This document shows positions 6,708-13,482 of a stretch of 17,546 bases of DNA, one piece after another. The first letter of the stretch is position 1, and every line of letters starts with the position of its first letter. The notes beneath the pieces were generated by a model. It ran no database searches. It saw only the letters and a program-made list of their open reading frames with translations, and was not told the origin of the DNA. Origin of the DNA: Rhodospirillaceae bacterium (GTDB lineage: Bacteria > Pseudomonadota > Alphaproteobacteria > UBA8366 > GCA-2717185); assembly GCA_018660965.1 (NCBI GenBank), contig JABJJH010000112.1, forward strand, positions 1-17,546, written 5' to 3'. A program made the position numbers and the translations under genes.

Positions 6708-7538
6708 TCAGATTGGCGTCGCCAAATCATTCGGCAGATAGAAGCCCGTTCGTTTAAGGTGACGGCGTTCATGGGAGGGAAACGGCGTGCGGCGGTGCAT
6801 GATGGACGTGTTGTCCCACATGACCACATCCCCAACTGACCATTTGTGTTGATAGATATGGGCGGGTTGGACGGCGTGTTCGATCAACTCGGCCATCAGG
6901 CTCAAGCTGTCCGGTTCCGGCAAATCGCCGATGGTGCGAATATGCAACGGGCTGAGATAAATCGCCTTGCGCATCAGATAGGGATGGGTGCGGACGATAG
7001 GATGAACGCAGTCGTGAATGCGGGCCCGTTCCTCGGCGTTGAGCGGCTTTTCACGCGCCTTTGGGCGCGGCTCGGCGGAATAAATCGCCGTCGCGCCCTT
7101 GATCCGGGCGTGCAGTTCTTCCGGCAAGGTGGCGTAGGCGCCTGCGAGGTCAGAAAAATGCGTCTCGCCCCCTTCTTTTGGCGCGACCAGACCGTGCAGG
7201 ATTGTCCCGAATACCGGCTGCGGGGTGTAGCTTTGATCCGTGTGCCAGTCGAGTTCGTGCGTGACCGCCCGCTCCGCGTTTTCCAGATTGGAAAGCTCCA
7301 TCACCTCCTTGCGCCGCGAAGACAGCAGGGATGACTGCGCATGCACAAAGAGTGGCCCAAAACGTTCGGCGAAGGCGACCAGCGCATCGTCGTCGAGCGT
7401 CTGGTTTCGAAAGACCGCGACACGGTTTTCCATCCAAAGCGACTTGATCTGGTCGAAGGCGGTCTCGTCCAACGGTTGCGCGAGATCGACCCCTTCAATC
7501 TCGACCGCGAACCCGTTGGCGAGTTGCGTTGTCTTCAT
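6708..7538 (-). CDS. TauD/TfdA-family Fe(II)/2-oxoglutarate dioxygenase (copy 2)
   Basis: A 276-residue TauD/TfdA enzyme with the complete iron site, H99-x-D101 in DWHTDQSYTP and H248 in SIMHRR, and R263 in LKRTGFY as the presumed 2-oxoglutarate anchor. Its N-terminus (GFAVEIEGVDLAQPLDE) is the standard family opening. It is clearly diverged from the copy at 4104-4964, so the two are paralogues with different substrates rather than a recent duplication. A short ribosome site (GGTGAGG) lies upstream of the ATG at 7538. It sits 27 bp after the redoxin gene and just before the DHA2 exporter. The trio may modify and export, or detoxify, a compound (inference). Confidence 0.9.
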   Translation of the reverse strand: MKTTQLANGFAVEIEGVDLAQPLDETAFDQIKSLWMENRVAVFRNQTLDDDALVAFAERFGPLFVHAQSSLLSSRRKEVMELSNLENAERAVTHELDWHTDQSYTPQPVFGTILHGLVAPKEGGETHFSDLAGAYATLPEELHARIKGATAIYSAEPRPKAREKPLNAEERARIHDCVHPIVRTHPYLMRKAIYLSPLHIRTIGDLPEPDSLSLMAELIEHAVQPAHIYQHKWSVGDVVMWDNTSIMHRRTPFPSHERRHLKRTGFYLPNDLATPI

Positions 7539-7565
7539 ACCCTATCGCCTCACCGTCTCAGCGCG

Positions 7566-8036
7566 TTATTTGCGCGATTCGTACAACTTGATAAGCTTGA
7601 TGACGTCTGCGGCGTCCATACGGCCCAGCGGGCCGTCGCTATAACTGCTGGAAACGATCTTATTGTCCGCGCCGATAATGAATTCGGACGGCTGGATCAA
7701 TCCCCGCCGGTCTTCCCAAAACGCACCGATAGCGTCGCCAATTTCCCGAGTCGCGCCATAACCAACGGGAAACGACACGTCATTCGCAACTTCTTGCGCC
7801 TTGTCCAGCGGGTCGATGCTGGCCGCGGCTATCTTTGTGTTCAGCGCCTCAAATTCAGCCTTTAGTGTTTCGAAGCCGACTAACTGTCGGCGACAGTAAG
7901 GTCACCAATGCCCTCGATAGAACAGAACCACCTTGTAATTCGCATCCAACCCGCCGGGAAGGCCAAGCGTTCCACCGTCGACGAGGTTGAGCGTGATATC
8001 GGGAAACGCGTCCCCAATTCCGAGCTTTTCAGACAT
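7566..8036 (-). CDS. Redoxin (AhpC/TSA-like) selenoprotein candidate, TGA read as Sec45 in a UxxC active site
   Basis: On the minus strand the frame starting at ATG 8036 runs 156 residues to the TAA at 7566-7568, interrupted only by a TGA at 7904-7902, codon 45. Residues before it (KLGIGDAFPDITLNLVDGG, then KVVLFYRGHW) and after it (PYCRRQLVGFETLKAEFE, FPVGYGATREIGDAIGAFWE, FIIGADNKIV) form one continuous thioredoxin-fold redoxin. The TGA falls exactly where Cys-containing relatives have the peroxidatic Cys of FYRGHWCPYC; C48 would be the partner. A strong ribosome site, GGAAGGAA, precedes the ATG. A SECIS-like hairpin follows the TGA. Other genes here use TGA as stop (yidC, yidD, the dioxygenase at 6708), so the code is not reassigned. 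The alternative is a nonsense mutation; a shorter 70-residue frame from 7778 would lack the active site. Role inferred: peroxide or disulfide reduction in the cytosol. Confidence 0.8.
7875..7904 (-). promoter_or_regulatory. Candidate bacterial SECIS element with its UGA codon
   Basis: Immediately 3' of the in-frame UGA (7904-7902) the mRNA can form GCCGAC (7891-7886) paired with GUCGGC (7880-7875), six perfect pairs around a five-base loop AGUUA (7885-7881). The loop starts 17 nt after the UGA and has a G as its second base. From memory, published bacterial SECIS models call for a loop about 16-37 nt downstream with a G among its first two bases, so both conditions are met. The lower part of the stem is imperfect. 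SelB binding is inferred. Confidence 0.62.
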
Positions 8037-8073
8037 TTGGTATTCCTTCCAAAACCATGCGCGTCACCATTTC

Positions 8074-8102
8074 AGTATGCGCCGTCAATTGTGCCGTCGC
8101 AA
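8074..8102 (-). promoter_or_regulatory. Possible sigma-70-type promoter for the redoxin gene
   Basis: On the minus strand TTGCGA (8102-8097) and CATACT (8079-8074) are separated by 17 bases, each matching 4 of 6 consensus positions. They lie about 40 bases before the ATG at 8036. It is weak support from pattern only; no operator is recognisable. Confidence 0.25.
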
Positions 8103-8155
8103 TGATTGGCGAACGCGTAACCGCGCATCACCCCACACTCGTCCCCAAAACTGCC

Positions 8156-8347
8156 TCAATTTCCATACAGGACGCTTGATTCGGAAAAGATTGGATCGTC
8201 ATCCACGGGATTCCCCTTTTCCCCATAATAATAATCGTACACCGGTTCCTCGTCATACGGTTGCCGCCATCCGCTTATCCCTTCGCGATCGCCAACGCAG
8301 GCGGCAAGCATGAAGCCAAGGAGAACGAACATTGAAATACGGTGCAT
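8156..8347 (-). CDS. Small predicted lipoprotein (63 aa)
   Basis: The short frame starts MHRISMFVLLGFMLAAC: two basic residues, a hydrophobic stretch and an LAAC lipobox at residues 14-17, so Cys17 would be the lipidated N-terminus after signal peptidase II cleavage. The mature part is about 47 residues, acidic and tyrosine-rich (EEPVYDYYYGEKGNPVDDD), with no further membrane segment. Homologous small lipoproteins of unknown function are common in alphaproteobacteria; I do not recognise this one. AAAGG lies 6 nt before the ATG at 8347. An in-frame extension upstream to 8629 runs antisense-like over the neighbouring gene and is rejected as start. Function unknown. Confidence 0.68.
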   Translation of the reverse strand: MHRISMFVLLGFMLAACVGDREGISGWRQPYDEEPVYDYYYGEKGNPVDDDPIFSESSVLYGN

Positions 8348-8438
8348 GGCGGCCTTTCGACGAAATGGAGATGGTGCAGTCTTACACATTGAACCAAACA
8401 GATACACATACGCCTCAGAAATTCGGGGACAGGATGCT

Positions 8439-9089
8439 CTAGTCCGAATTCGGTGAAGACGCCGCCGCTTCCTTTGGTCCTTGCCCGAATGCATCGCCAT
8501 CCGCGGCGAGAAACGCACGCTCATCGTCCGTGCTCGTTCTGCCGAGGACCGTGTTGCGGTGCGGAAAGCGTCCGAACCGCGCAACGATATCGCGGTGCCT
8601 CGTCCAACCTTTGATGCTGCGTTGAACATAGGGGCGCCACACTTCCGGCGCTGCGTCCCTCACGCTATCCAGTAACGCCAGCCCTCTATCCTGTTCTTCG
8701 ATTTGTTCGGAATGATGAAAGGGGTGGTACAGCCATATCCGGGAGACCGGCGGCAATTCCCGGTCCAATTTTTGCTCGACAACCTGATTCACGACCTCGA
8801 AGGCGTGCGCGTCGCCAGCATAGGCGTCCGGTGAAAACCGATAAAGATTTCGGGTGAACTGGTCGAGCAACAGGATAAGCGCAAACGCGCCGTCCGCCGT
8901 GTTGCGCCATTCCACCAGCCCGCCTTCGCAGGCCTGCGGGACAAGGGCGCCAAACCGCATCCGGATGTCTTCATCCACGGCGGGGCCGCCTTTATACCAC
9001 CAGTCGCGCCGGGCGAACGCCGCTTCCGGGCCCTCAAGGCTGGAGCCGAGCCAGAACGCAATGATTTCGGCGATAGTTTCAGTACTCAT
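8439..9089 (-). CDS. DUF924 family protein
   Basis: A 216-residue soluble helical protein matching DUF924: IIAFWLG near the N-terminus, RDWWYKGGPAVDEDIRMRFG, WRNTADGAFALILLLDQFTRNLYR, the HPFHHSEQIEEQDRGLALL segment and the C-terminal signature RFGRFPHRNTVLGRTSTDDERAFL. The family has a TPR-like fold and no established biochemical role. The ATG at 9089 is preceded by a modest CAGGT site. It is divergent from the SDR gene, with only 44 bases between the two starts, so their promoters must overlap. Not evidently part of the redoxin cluster, from which it is separated by the small lipoprotein gene. Confidence 0.9.
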   Translation of the reverse strand: MSTETIAEIIAFWLGSSLEGPEAAFARRDWWYKGGPAVDEDIRMRFGALVPQACEGGLVEWRNTADGAFALILLLDQFTRNLYRFSPDAYAGDAHAFEVVNQVVEQKLDRELPPVSRIWLYHPFHHSEQIEEQDRGLALLDSVRDAAPEVWRPYVQRSIKGWTRHRDIVARFGRFPHRNTVLGRTSTDDERAFLAADGDAFGQGPKEAAASSPNSD

Positions 9090-9133
9090 GATAGCATACC
9101 TGCTGGACTGTAATTAACCGACGGGAGTTCTCA

Positions 9134-9817
9134 ATGCCTACGGCCCTTATCACCGGTTGCGACTACGGCATCGGATTCGAATTCACACGCCAATATGCCG
9201 AGGACGGCTGGAAAGTGCACGCCGTATGCCTGGACGCCGCCAGCGAAGGTAAGCTAAGCGGCCTGTCGGGCGATGTTCGATTCCACCATGTCGATGTCTC
9301 TGATCAGGCCGCGCTCGCCACACTGGCCGATGCGTTGAAGGGTGAACCGATTGATTTGTTGATCAACAACGCCGCGACATTCGCGCCGGATGGACCGCGC
9401 ACGCTGATGCTGCCCGACATGGACGAATTTACGCGCGTGATGCGCGTGAACGCCGTGGCGCCAATCTACGTCGCGGACGCGTTCGAAGCGCATGTCGCAG
9501 AAAGCACCCGACGCCAGATGGTTTTTATTGGCACAAGGTCCGGTTCCATCGGCGACAATACATCGGGGGGCCATTACGCCTATCGGTGCAGCAAGGCGGC
9601 CCTGAACATGGCGGTGAAGAGCCTGTCCATCGATTTCGCCGCGAACGGCGTAACCACGGTCGTCCTGCATCCGGGCTCGGTCGCCACGGAAACGCGAAAG
9701 GGCGGTCAAATCCCTGTAACCGAAAGCGTGTCCGGGATGCGTAACGTCATCGACGGCCTGACGACCGATATGTCGGGCTCGTTTCTCAGATACGACGGGG
9801 GCGCTATCGAGTGGTGA
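9134..9817 (+). CDS. Short-chain dehydrogenase/reductase (C-factor/CsgA-like)
   Basis: A 227-residue Rossmann-fold SDR. The dinucleotide motif is TGCDYGIG (7-14), followed by D54 in HHVDVSD, NNAA at 78-81, a Ser-rich catalytic strand FIGTRSGSIG (131-140) and Y150-x3-K154 in YRCSKAALNMA. The short length and the GSI-DNTSGG-YAYR-SKAALN pattern resemble the C-factor (CsgA) group of cytosolic SDRs, whose substrates are mostly unknown. GGGAG at 9123-9127 is the ribosome site for the ATG at 9134. It is convergent with the class II aldolase gene, 34 bp between stops, with no obvious terminator hairpin in between. Confidence 0.92.
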   Translation: MPTALITGCDYGIGFEFTRQYAEDGWKVHAVCLDAASEGKLSGLSGDVRFHHVDVSDQAALATLADALKGEPIDLLINNAATFAPDGPRTLMLPDMDEFTRVMRVNAVAPIYVADAFEAHVAESTRRQMVFIGTRSGSIGDNTSGGHYAYRCSKAALNMAVKSLSIDFAANGVTTVVLHPGSVATETRKGGQIPVTESVSGMRNVIDGLTTDMSGSFLRYDGGAIEW

Positions 9818-9851
9818 CGCCGCCGCGCCAAGCCGCGCTCCTGGCCCGCCC

Positions 9852-10640
9852 CTATTCCCGGTAGGACGGGTCGATTTTATCCATCTTGCGCATCAACGCG
9901 GCGAACTCCATGGCGCCAAGCAACGGCTTTTCCGCGTGCATGGTCGCGCCGCCTTCCAGCCCCGCGGCGGACGCCTGGGCCACATTGTCCGACAACAGGT
10001 TCAACTCCCCCGCCGCCGCCGCGTCCACCTGAATCTGACAAGCACGCTCCAACCGGTACAAACGCTGGAACGCCTCGGGAATGCTGCGACCGGTCGTGAG
10101 GATACCGTGGTTTCGCAACATCATCGCCTTGTTGTCCCCCAAATCCGCCAACAGTCCCTCGCGTTCGTCGGTATCGAGGCTGACGCCTTCATAATCGTGG
10201 TAGGACAGGCGTTTGTAAAAACCGGTGGAGGCCATGGAAATCGGCTGCAGACCTTCCTTCACAGCGGCAATCGCCATCCCGGCGCGGGTGTGCGTGTGCA
10301 TGACGCATTTATGCGTGTCGGAATTCGCCATATGGACAGCGGAGTGAATGACGAAACCGGCCCGGTTAACGGGATAGTCGCTATCGCCCACAATATTACC
10401 GTCGCAGTCGATCTTGACCAAATTCGACGCGGTCACTTCGTCGTAGTTGAGGCCAAACGGATTGATCAGGAAATGTGCTTCCGGCCCCGGCACACGCGCC
10501 GTAAGGTGGCCATAAATCTGTTCCGTCCACCCGTAATAATCAACCATTCGATAGGCCGCCGCCAACTGGATGCGCAACTCGCGCTCCGCGTCTTCAGGCG
10601 GCAGTGTATAAAGGTCAACCTGGGTAAATGATCCGTCCAT
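9852..10640 (-). CDS. Class II aldolase/adducin-domain protein (paralogue 2)
   Basis: A 262-residue relative of the protein encoded at 2367-3152. The same blocks appear in the same order: INPFGLNYDEVTASNLVKID, GDSDYPVNRAGFVIHSAVHM, MHTHTRAG with zinc ligands H115 and H117, YHDYEGVSLD and LRNHGIL with H178. As in the paralogue, the catalytic Glu of fuculose-phosphate aldolase is missing (NRAGFVIH). The frame can be extended to 10769, but the ATG at 10640 is preceded by AAGGAG at good spacing, whereas the extension overlaps ogt. It follows ogt by 43 bp on the same strand. Substrate unknown; it could be a lyase/decarboxylase-like or non-aldol member of the fold. Confidence 0.87.
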   Translation of the reverse strand: MDGSFTQVDLYTLPPEDAERELRIQLAAAYRMVDYYGWTEQIYGHLTARVPGPEAHFLINPFGLNYDEVTASNLVKIDCDGNIVGDSDYPVNRAGFVIHSAVHMANSDTHKCVMHTHTRAGMAIAAVKEGLQPISMASTGFYKRLSYHDYEGVSLDTDEREGLLADLGDNKAMMLRNHGILTTGRSIPEAFQRLYRLERACQIQVDAAAAGELNLLSDNVAQASAAGLEGGATMHAEKPLLGAMEFAALMRKMDKIDPSYRE

Positions 10641-10683
10641 CGTGAACTCCTTCGGTTCGTTTTTCGCACGTCGCCGCGCCGCG

Positions 10684-11277
10684 CTAGGCGTCGGCGAATA
10701 AATCCTGCTGGGCGTCGGGCGCAAAACCCATCGGGTTTTCGAATGCCAGCAATTTTTGTTTCGTCTCAAGCCCGCCGCCGAACCCTGTTAAGGACCGGTC
10801 GGCGCCGATGACACGGTGGCAGGGGATTACGATGGGCAGGGGGTTTGCGTGGTTTGCGGCGCCAACGGCGCGGCTGGCGTTCGGTCGTCCCACCCGGCGC
10901 GCCAATTCGCCATAGGACACCGTCGCACCGAACGGCACATCCCGCAGCGCAACCCAGACGTCTTTTTGAAAATCCGTCCCATCCATCTCTAACGGCATCG
11001 TGAATTCGGTGCGATCGCCCGCGAAATATTCCCGTAATTGGCAGGCCGCTTCGGCGAACATCGTATCGTCGCGGCTCCAGCTGGTTTCAGGCGTCAACGC
11101 CTGGCTGCCGGTTGGAAAATTAATCAACATCAGCACGCCGTCGCCGCCCGCGAGCATCAGCCGCCCCACCAGGCATTCCAGAAAGGTGTAGTGCGTTATC
11201 GCCGACGCCACCCGCTTGGTGTTCCGCTTGGCGCTTCTTTTGGGCGGCGTCGCGCGATTTTTATTTTTCCCATCCAT
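10684..11277 (-). CDS. ogt: Methylated-DNA--[protein]-cysteine S-methyltransferase
   Basis: A suicide DNA-repair protein that transfers O6-alkyl groups from guanine to its own cysteine. The C-terminal domain has FQKDVWVALRDVPFGATVSYGELARRVG (helix-turn-helix and wing) and the active-site IPCHRV with C153 as acceptor, followed by LTGFGGGLETKQKLLAFE. The N-terminal ribonuclease-like domain is degenerate, as usual. A basic 27-residue N-terminal extension (KNKNRATPPKRSAKRNTKR) is longer than in typical Ogt; the ribosome site for the ATG at 11277 (GAGGGGG) is 14 bases away, so the start is less certain. Symbol ogt is used for the single-domain form; an Ada regulatory domain is absent. Confidence 0.93.
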   Translation of the reverse strand: MDGKNKNRATPPKRSAKRNTKRVASAITHYTFLECLVGRLMLAGGDGVLMLINFPTGSQALTPETSWSRDDTMFAEAACQLREYFAGDRTEFTMPLEMDGTDFQKDVWVALRDVPFGATVSYGELARRVGRPNASRAVGAANHANPLPIVIPCHRVIGADRSLTGFGGGLETKQKLLAFENPMGFAPDAQQDLFADA

Positions 11278-11397
11278 GGCGCAAGTCTAGCCCCCTCGAA
11301 AGCGCAACGCCATCACCCAACGTACAACGACACGCCCTCTCGACCGGTCGGCGGTTCAACGGTAATCTTGTAGAAGGCCTCGAAACAGGAGACACAA

Positions 11398-12297
11398 ATG
11401 CCAATTTCAGCCGCGCCTTATGGCGAAAAGAAATTCGCGACGGTCAACGGCGCCCGCATGGCCTATATCGACAATGACGCGGGCGACGCCGCCGAAAACA
11501 CGATTGTCTTTCAGCACGGCAACCCGACGTCGTCCTATTTGTGGCGCAATATCATGCCCCATTGCGAAGATCTGGGCCGGCTCGTCGCCTGCGACCTGAT
11601 CGGCATGGGAGAGTCTGACAAACTCGAAAATTCCGGACCAAACCGTTACACCTACCCCGAACAACGGGACTACCTGTTCGCGCTTTGGGGTCAGCTTTCG
11701 CTGGGCTCCAGAGTCACGCTTGTGCTGCATGATTGGGGTTCCGCGCTTGGGTTCGACTGGGCGCGCCAGAACCCCGACCGGGTGCGGGGCCTCGTATACA
11801 TGGAAGCCATCGTTCAGCCTTTAAGCTGGGCCGACTGGCCGGACAACGCGCGCAAGGCGTTCCAGAATTTTCGCGATGATGCGGCGGGCGAATCCATGAT
11901 CCTGGAAAAAAACATGTTCGTGGAGCGCGTGTTGCCGGGGTCGGTCCTACGCGGTTTGACCGACGCCGAAATGGCGGTGTACCGCGCCCCCTTCACGGCG
12001 TCCGGCGAGGACCGTCGCGCGACGTTGACCTGGCCGCGCCAAATCCCCATCGACGGCGAACCCGCGGACGTGGTTCAGGTCGTGGAGGATTACGGCGACT
12101 GGCTGTCGAAAAGCGACATACCGAAGCTGTTTATAAACGCCGATCCCGGCTCGATCCTGACCGGACGACAGCGCGACTTCTGCCGATCCTGGCCGAACCA
12201 GACCGAAGTAACAGTCGCAGGGTCGCATTTCATACAGGAAGACAGCCCCGATGAGATCGGGACCGCCATCGCTGACTGGATGCGGCGACTCGATTAA
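11398..12297 (+). CDS. Haloalkane dehalogenase (HLD-II subfamily, DhaA/LinB-like)
   Basis: A 299-residue alpha/beta hydrolase that hydrolyses carbon-halogen bonds to alcohol, halide and a proton. The full HLD-II catalytic pentad can be placed: halide-binding N42 in HGNPTSSYLWRN and W113, nucleophile D112 in LHDWGSALGF, catalytic acid E136 in YMEAI and base H277 in GSHFIQEDSPDEIG. These are nearly the DhaA spacings. The cap domain (PLSWADWPDNARKAFQNFRDD) is typical. No signal peptide is seen. AGGAG at 11385-11389 supports the ATG at 11398. It is divergent from ogt across 120 bases, which include a perfect palindrome CGACCGGTCG at 11341-11350 that could be an operator (weak). The physiological halogenated substrate is unknown. 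Confidence 0.92.
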   Translation: MPISAAPYGEKKFATVNGARMAYIDNDAGDAAENTIVFQHGNPTSSYLWRNIMPHCEDLGRLVACDLIGMGESDKLENSGPNRYTYPEQRDYLFALWGQLSLGSRVTLVLHDWGSALGFDWARQNPDRVRGLVYMEAIVQPLSWADWPDNARKAFQNFRDDAAGESMILEKNMFVERVLPGSVLRGLTDAEMAVYRAPFTASGEDRRATLTWPRQIPIDGEPADVVQVVEDYGDWLSKSDIPKLFINADPGSILTGRQRDFCRSWPNQTEVTVAGSHFIQEDSPDEIGTAIADWMRRLD

Positions 12298-12301
12298 GCG
12301 T

Positions 12302-12697
12302 TTATAACTGCTCCACGCCCGCACGCGCGCAGTCTTCGTCTTCCTGGGCGGTGCCACCGCCCACGCCGACCGCGCCGATGACGAGACCGTCCTGGATGAT
12401 CGGCATACCGCCTTGGCCCAGGATCATGTGATCGCCTTCATGCACACGGATTCCGGTCATGGTCGGGTGTCCGGCGCGTTCGGTCAAATCACCGCTAGGC
12501 CGCCCGAACGCCGCCGAAGCGACGGCCTTGCCCTGGCTGCCATACACGCCGGCCCACATGGCGTTGTCCATGCGCTGAAACGCGACCAACCGACCGCCAA
12601 TATCGCAGACCGCAACGTTAATTCGAATGTTCATTTCCTGGGCCTTGGCCACCGCGCCCTGGGCAATGGCGTTGGCTTGTTCCAGCGTCAATGTCAT
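12302..12697 (-). CDS. GlcG/HbpS-family protein (heme-binding-like domain)
   Basis: A 131-residue single-domain protein of the GlcG/HbpS family. LTLEQANAIAQGAVAKAQEM is the usual N-terminal helix. INVAVCDIGGRLVAFQRMDNA, SQGKAVASAAFGRPSG and the glycine-rich C-terminus GGMPIIQDGLVIGAVGVGGGTAQEDEDCARAG follow. Some relatives bind heme or cobalamin, and others are encoded beside glycolate or diol catabolism genes, so function is not fixed. There is no signal peptide, unlike secreted HbpS. GGGGAGCG precedes the ATG at 12697. It converges on the haloalkane dehalogenase with only 4 bases between stops, so the transcripts probably overlap. Confidence 0.9.
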   Translation of the reverse strand: MTLTLEQANAIAQGAVAKAQEMNIRINVAVCDIGGRLVAFQRMDNAMWAGVYGSQGKAVASAAFGRPSGDLTERAGHPTMTGIRVHEGDHMILGQGGMPIIQDGLVIGAVGVGGGTAQEDEDCARAGVEQL

Positions 12698-12774
12698 GAG
12701 TTCGCTCCCCTATCCGGTTAATTATGGTGGATAGCGTAACGCGAATGCCGTGCGGCGCAAACCTTAACGGATAT

Positions 12775-13479
12775 TCAGGACTCGAATATGTCCTTCAGCC
12801 AGGTCAGCAAATCATCTTCCACGTGGTGGATGTGATCCTGGTTTTCGTCCGTGGCGCCGTGGCGCTCTGTCACCCTGTCGGTGCGGATCAACACCGTGGT
12901 CATGCCCAGATCATGCGCAGGCTGCAAATTTTGCGGCAAATCCTCGACCATCACCGCGCGCATGGGCTCGATGTCGAAACGCTCCAGGAAGGCGTCAAAC
13001 GCGCTACGCGCCGGTTTGGGTTGGTAATCAGCGGCGGTAATGTCAAAAATGCCGTCGAAATGGTGGTCGACGCCGAGGCGCCCCATGACGTTGCGCGCAT
13101 GTTTATCGCTGCCGTTGGTGTAGACGAATTTACGGCCCGGCAGATGCCCTAGAAAATCCGACAGTTCCGGGCTGGGCGGAACCACCGACACATCAATGTC
13201 ATGCACATGTTCAAGAAAATCGTGCGGGTCAATTCCGTTATTGAGCATCAGACCGGTCAGCGTGGTGCCGTGTTCATGGTAATATTGTTTTTGGACCCGG
13301 CGCGCTTCGTCCAGATCAACGTCCAGCAGGTTGGTGAGAAATTCACCCATGCGCACATCAATTTGCGCGAACAAATCGCATTCTTCCGGATACAACGTGT
13401 TGTCCAGGTCGAACACCCAGGCGTTGTATTCGTGAAACGGGGCCCTGAGGTTACGTTTGGGGAGGTTGCGTTTAGCCAT
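12775..13479 (-). CDS. HAD-superfamily hydrolase, pyrimidine 5'-nucleotidase-like
   Basis: A 234-residue HAD phosphatase. Motif I is FDLDNTLYP with nucleophile D24 and acid/base D26. Motif II is KFVYTNGSDKHA, the motif III Lys lies in YQPKPARSAF, and motif IV is MVEDLPQNLQPA. The DLDNTLYPEECDLFAQID opening and overall layout match the pyrimidine 5'-nucleotidase (yeast Sdt1-like) group, which dephosphorylates UMP/CMP and related metabolites. The gene starts 3 bp after the argB stop on the same strand, an adjacency often seen in alphaproteobacteria, so the two are likely cotranscribed. An upstream MAKRNLPKRNLRAP leader is unusually basic. Confidence 0.88.
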   Translation of the reverse strand: MAKRNLPKRNLRAPFHEYNAWVFDLDNTLYPEECDLFAQIDVRMGEFLTNLLDVDLDEARRVQKQYYHEHGTTLTGLMLNNGIDPHDFLEHVHDIDVSVVPPSPELSDFLGHLPGRKFVYTNGSDKHARNVMGRLGVDHHFDGIFDITAADYQPKPARSAFDAFLERFDIEPMRAVMVEDLPQNLQPAHDLGMTTVLIRTDRVTERHGATDENQDHIHHVEDDLLTWLKDIFES

Positions 13480-13482
13480 GTG

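Noticed and set aside
7566..7778. 70-residue C-terminal redoxin fragment as an independent gene or pseudogene
   Set aside because: The reading frame continues upstream through intact redoxin sequence to an ATG with a strong ribosome site. The only interruption is a TGA at the active-site position with a SECIS-like hairpin.
7884..7896. Alternative hairpin CTGTC-GCC-GACAG after the TGA
   Set aside because: Its loop would lie only about 11 nt from the UGA, too close for a bacterial SECIS, and its stem is weaker than the competing GCCGAC/GUCGGC stem.
7902..7904. TGA read as Trp through a variant genetic code
   Set aside because: Several genes in the window end at TGA (yidC, yidD, the dioxygenase at 6708), and the aligned residue is Cys, not Trp.
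8442..8451. Palindrome CCGAATTCGG at the 3' end of the DUF924 gene
   Set aside because: Ten bases, mostly within coding sequence; expected by chance at this scale and without a partner site.
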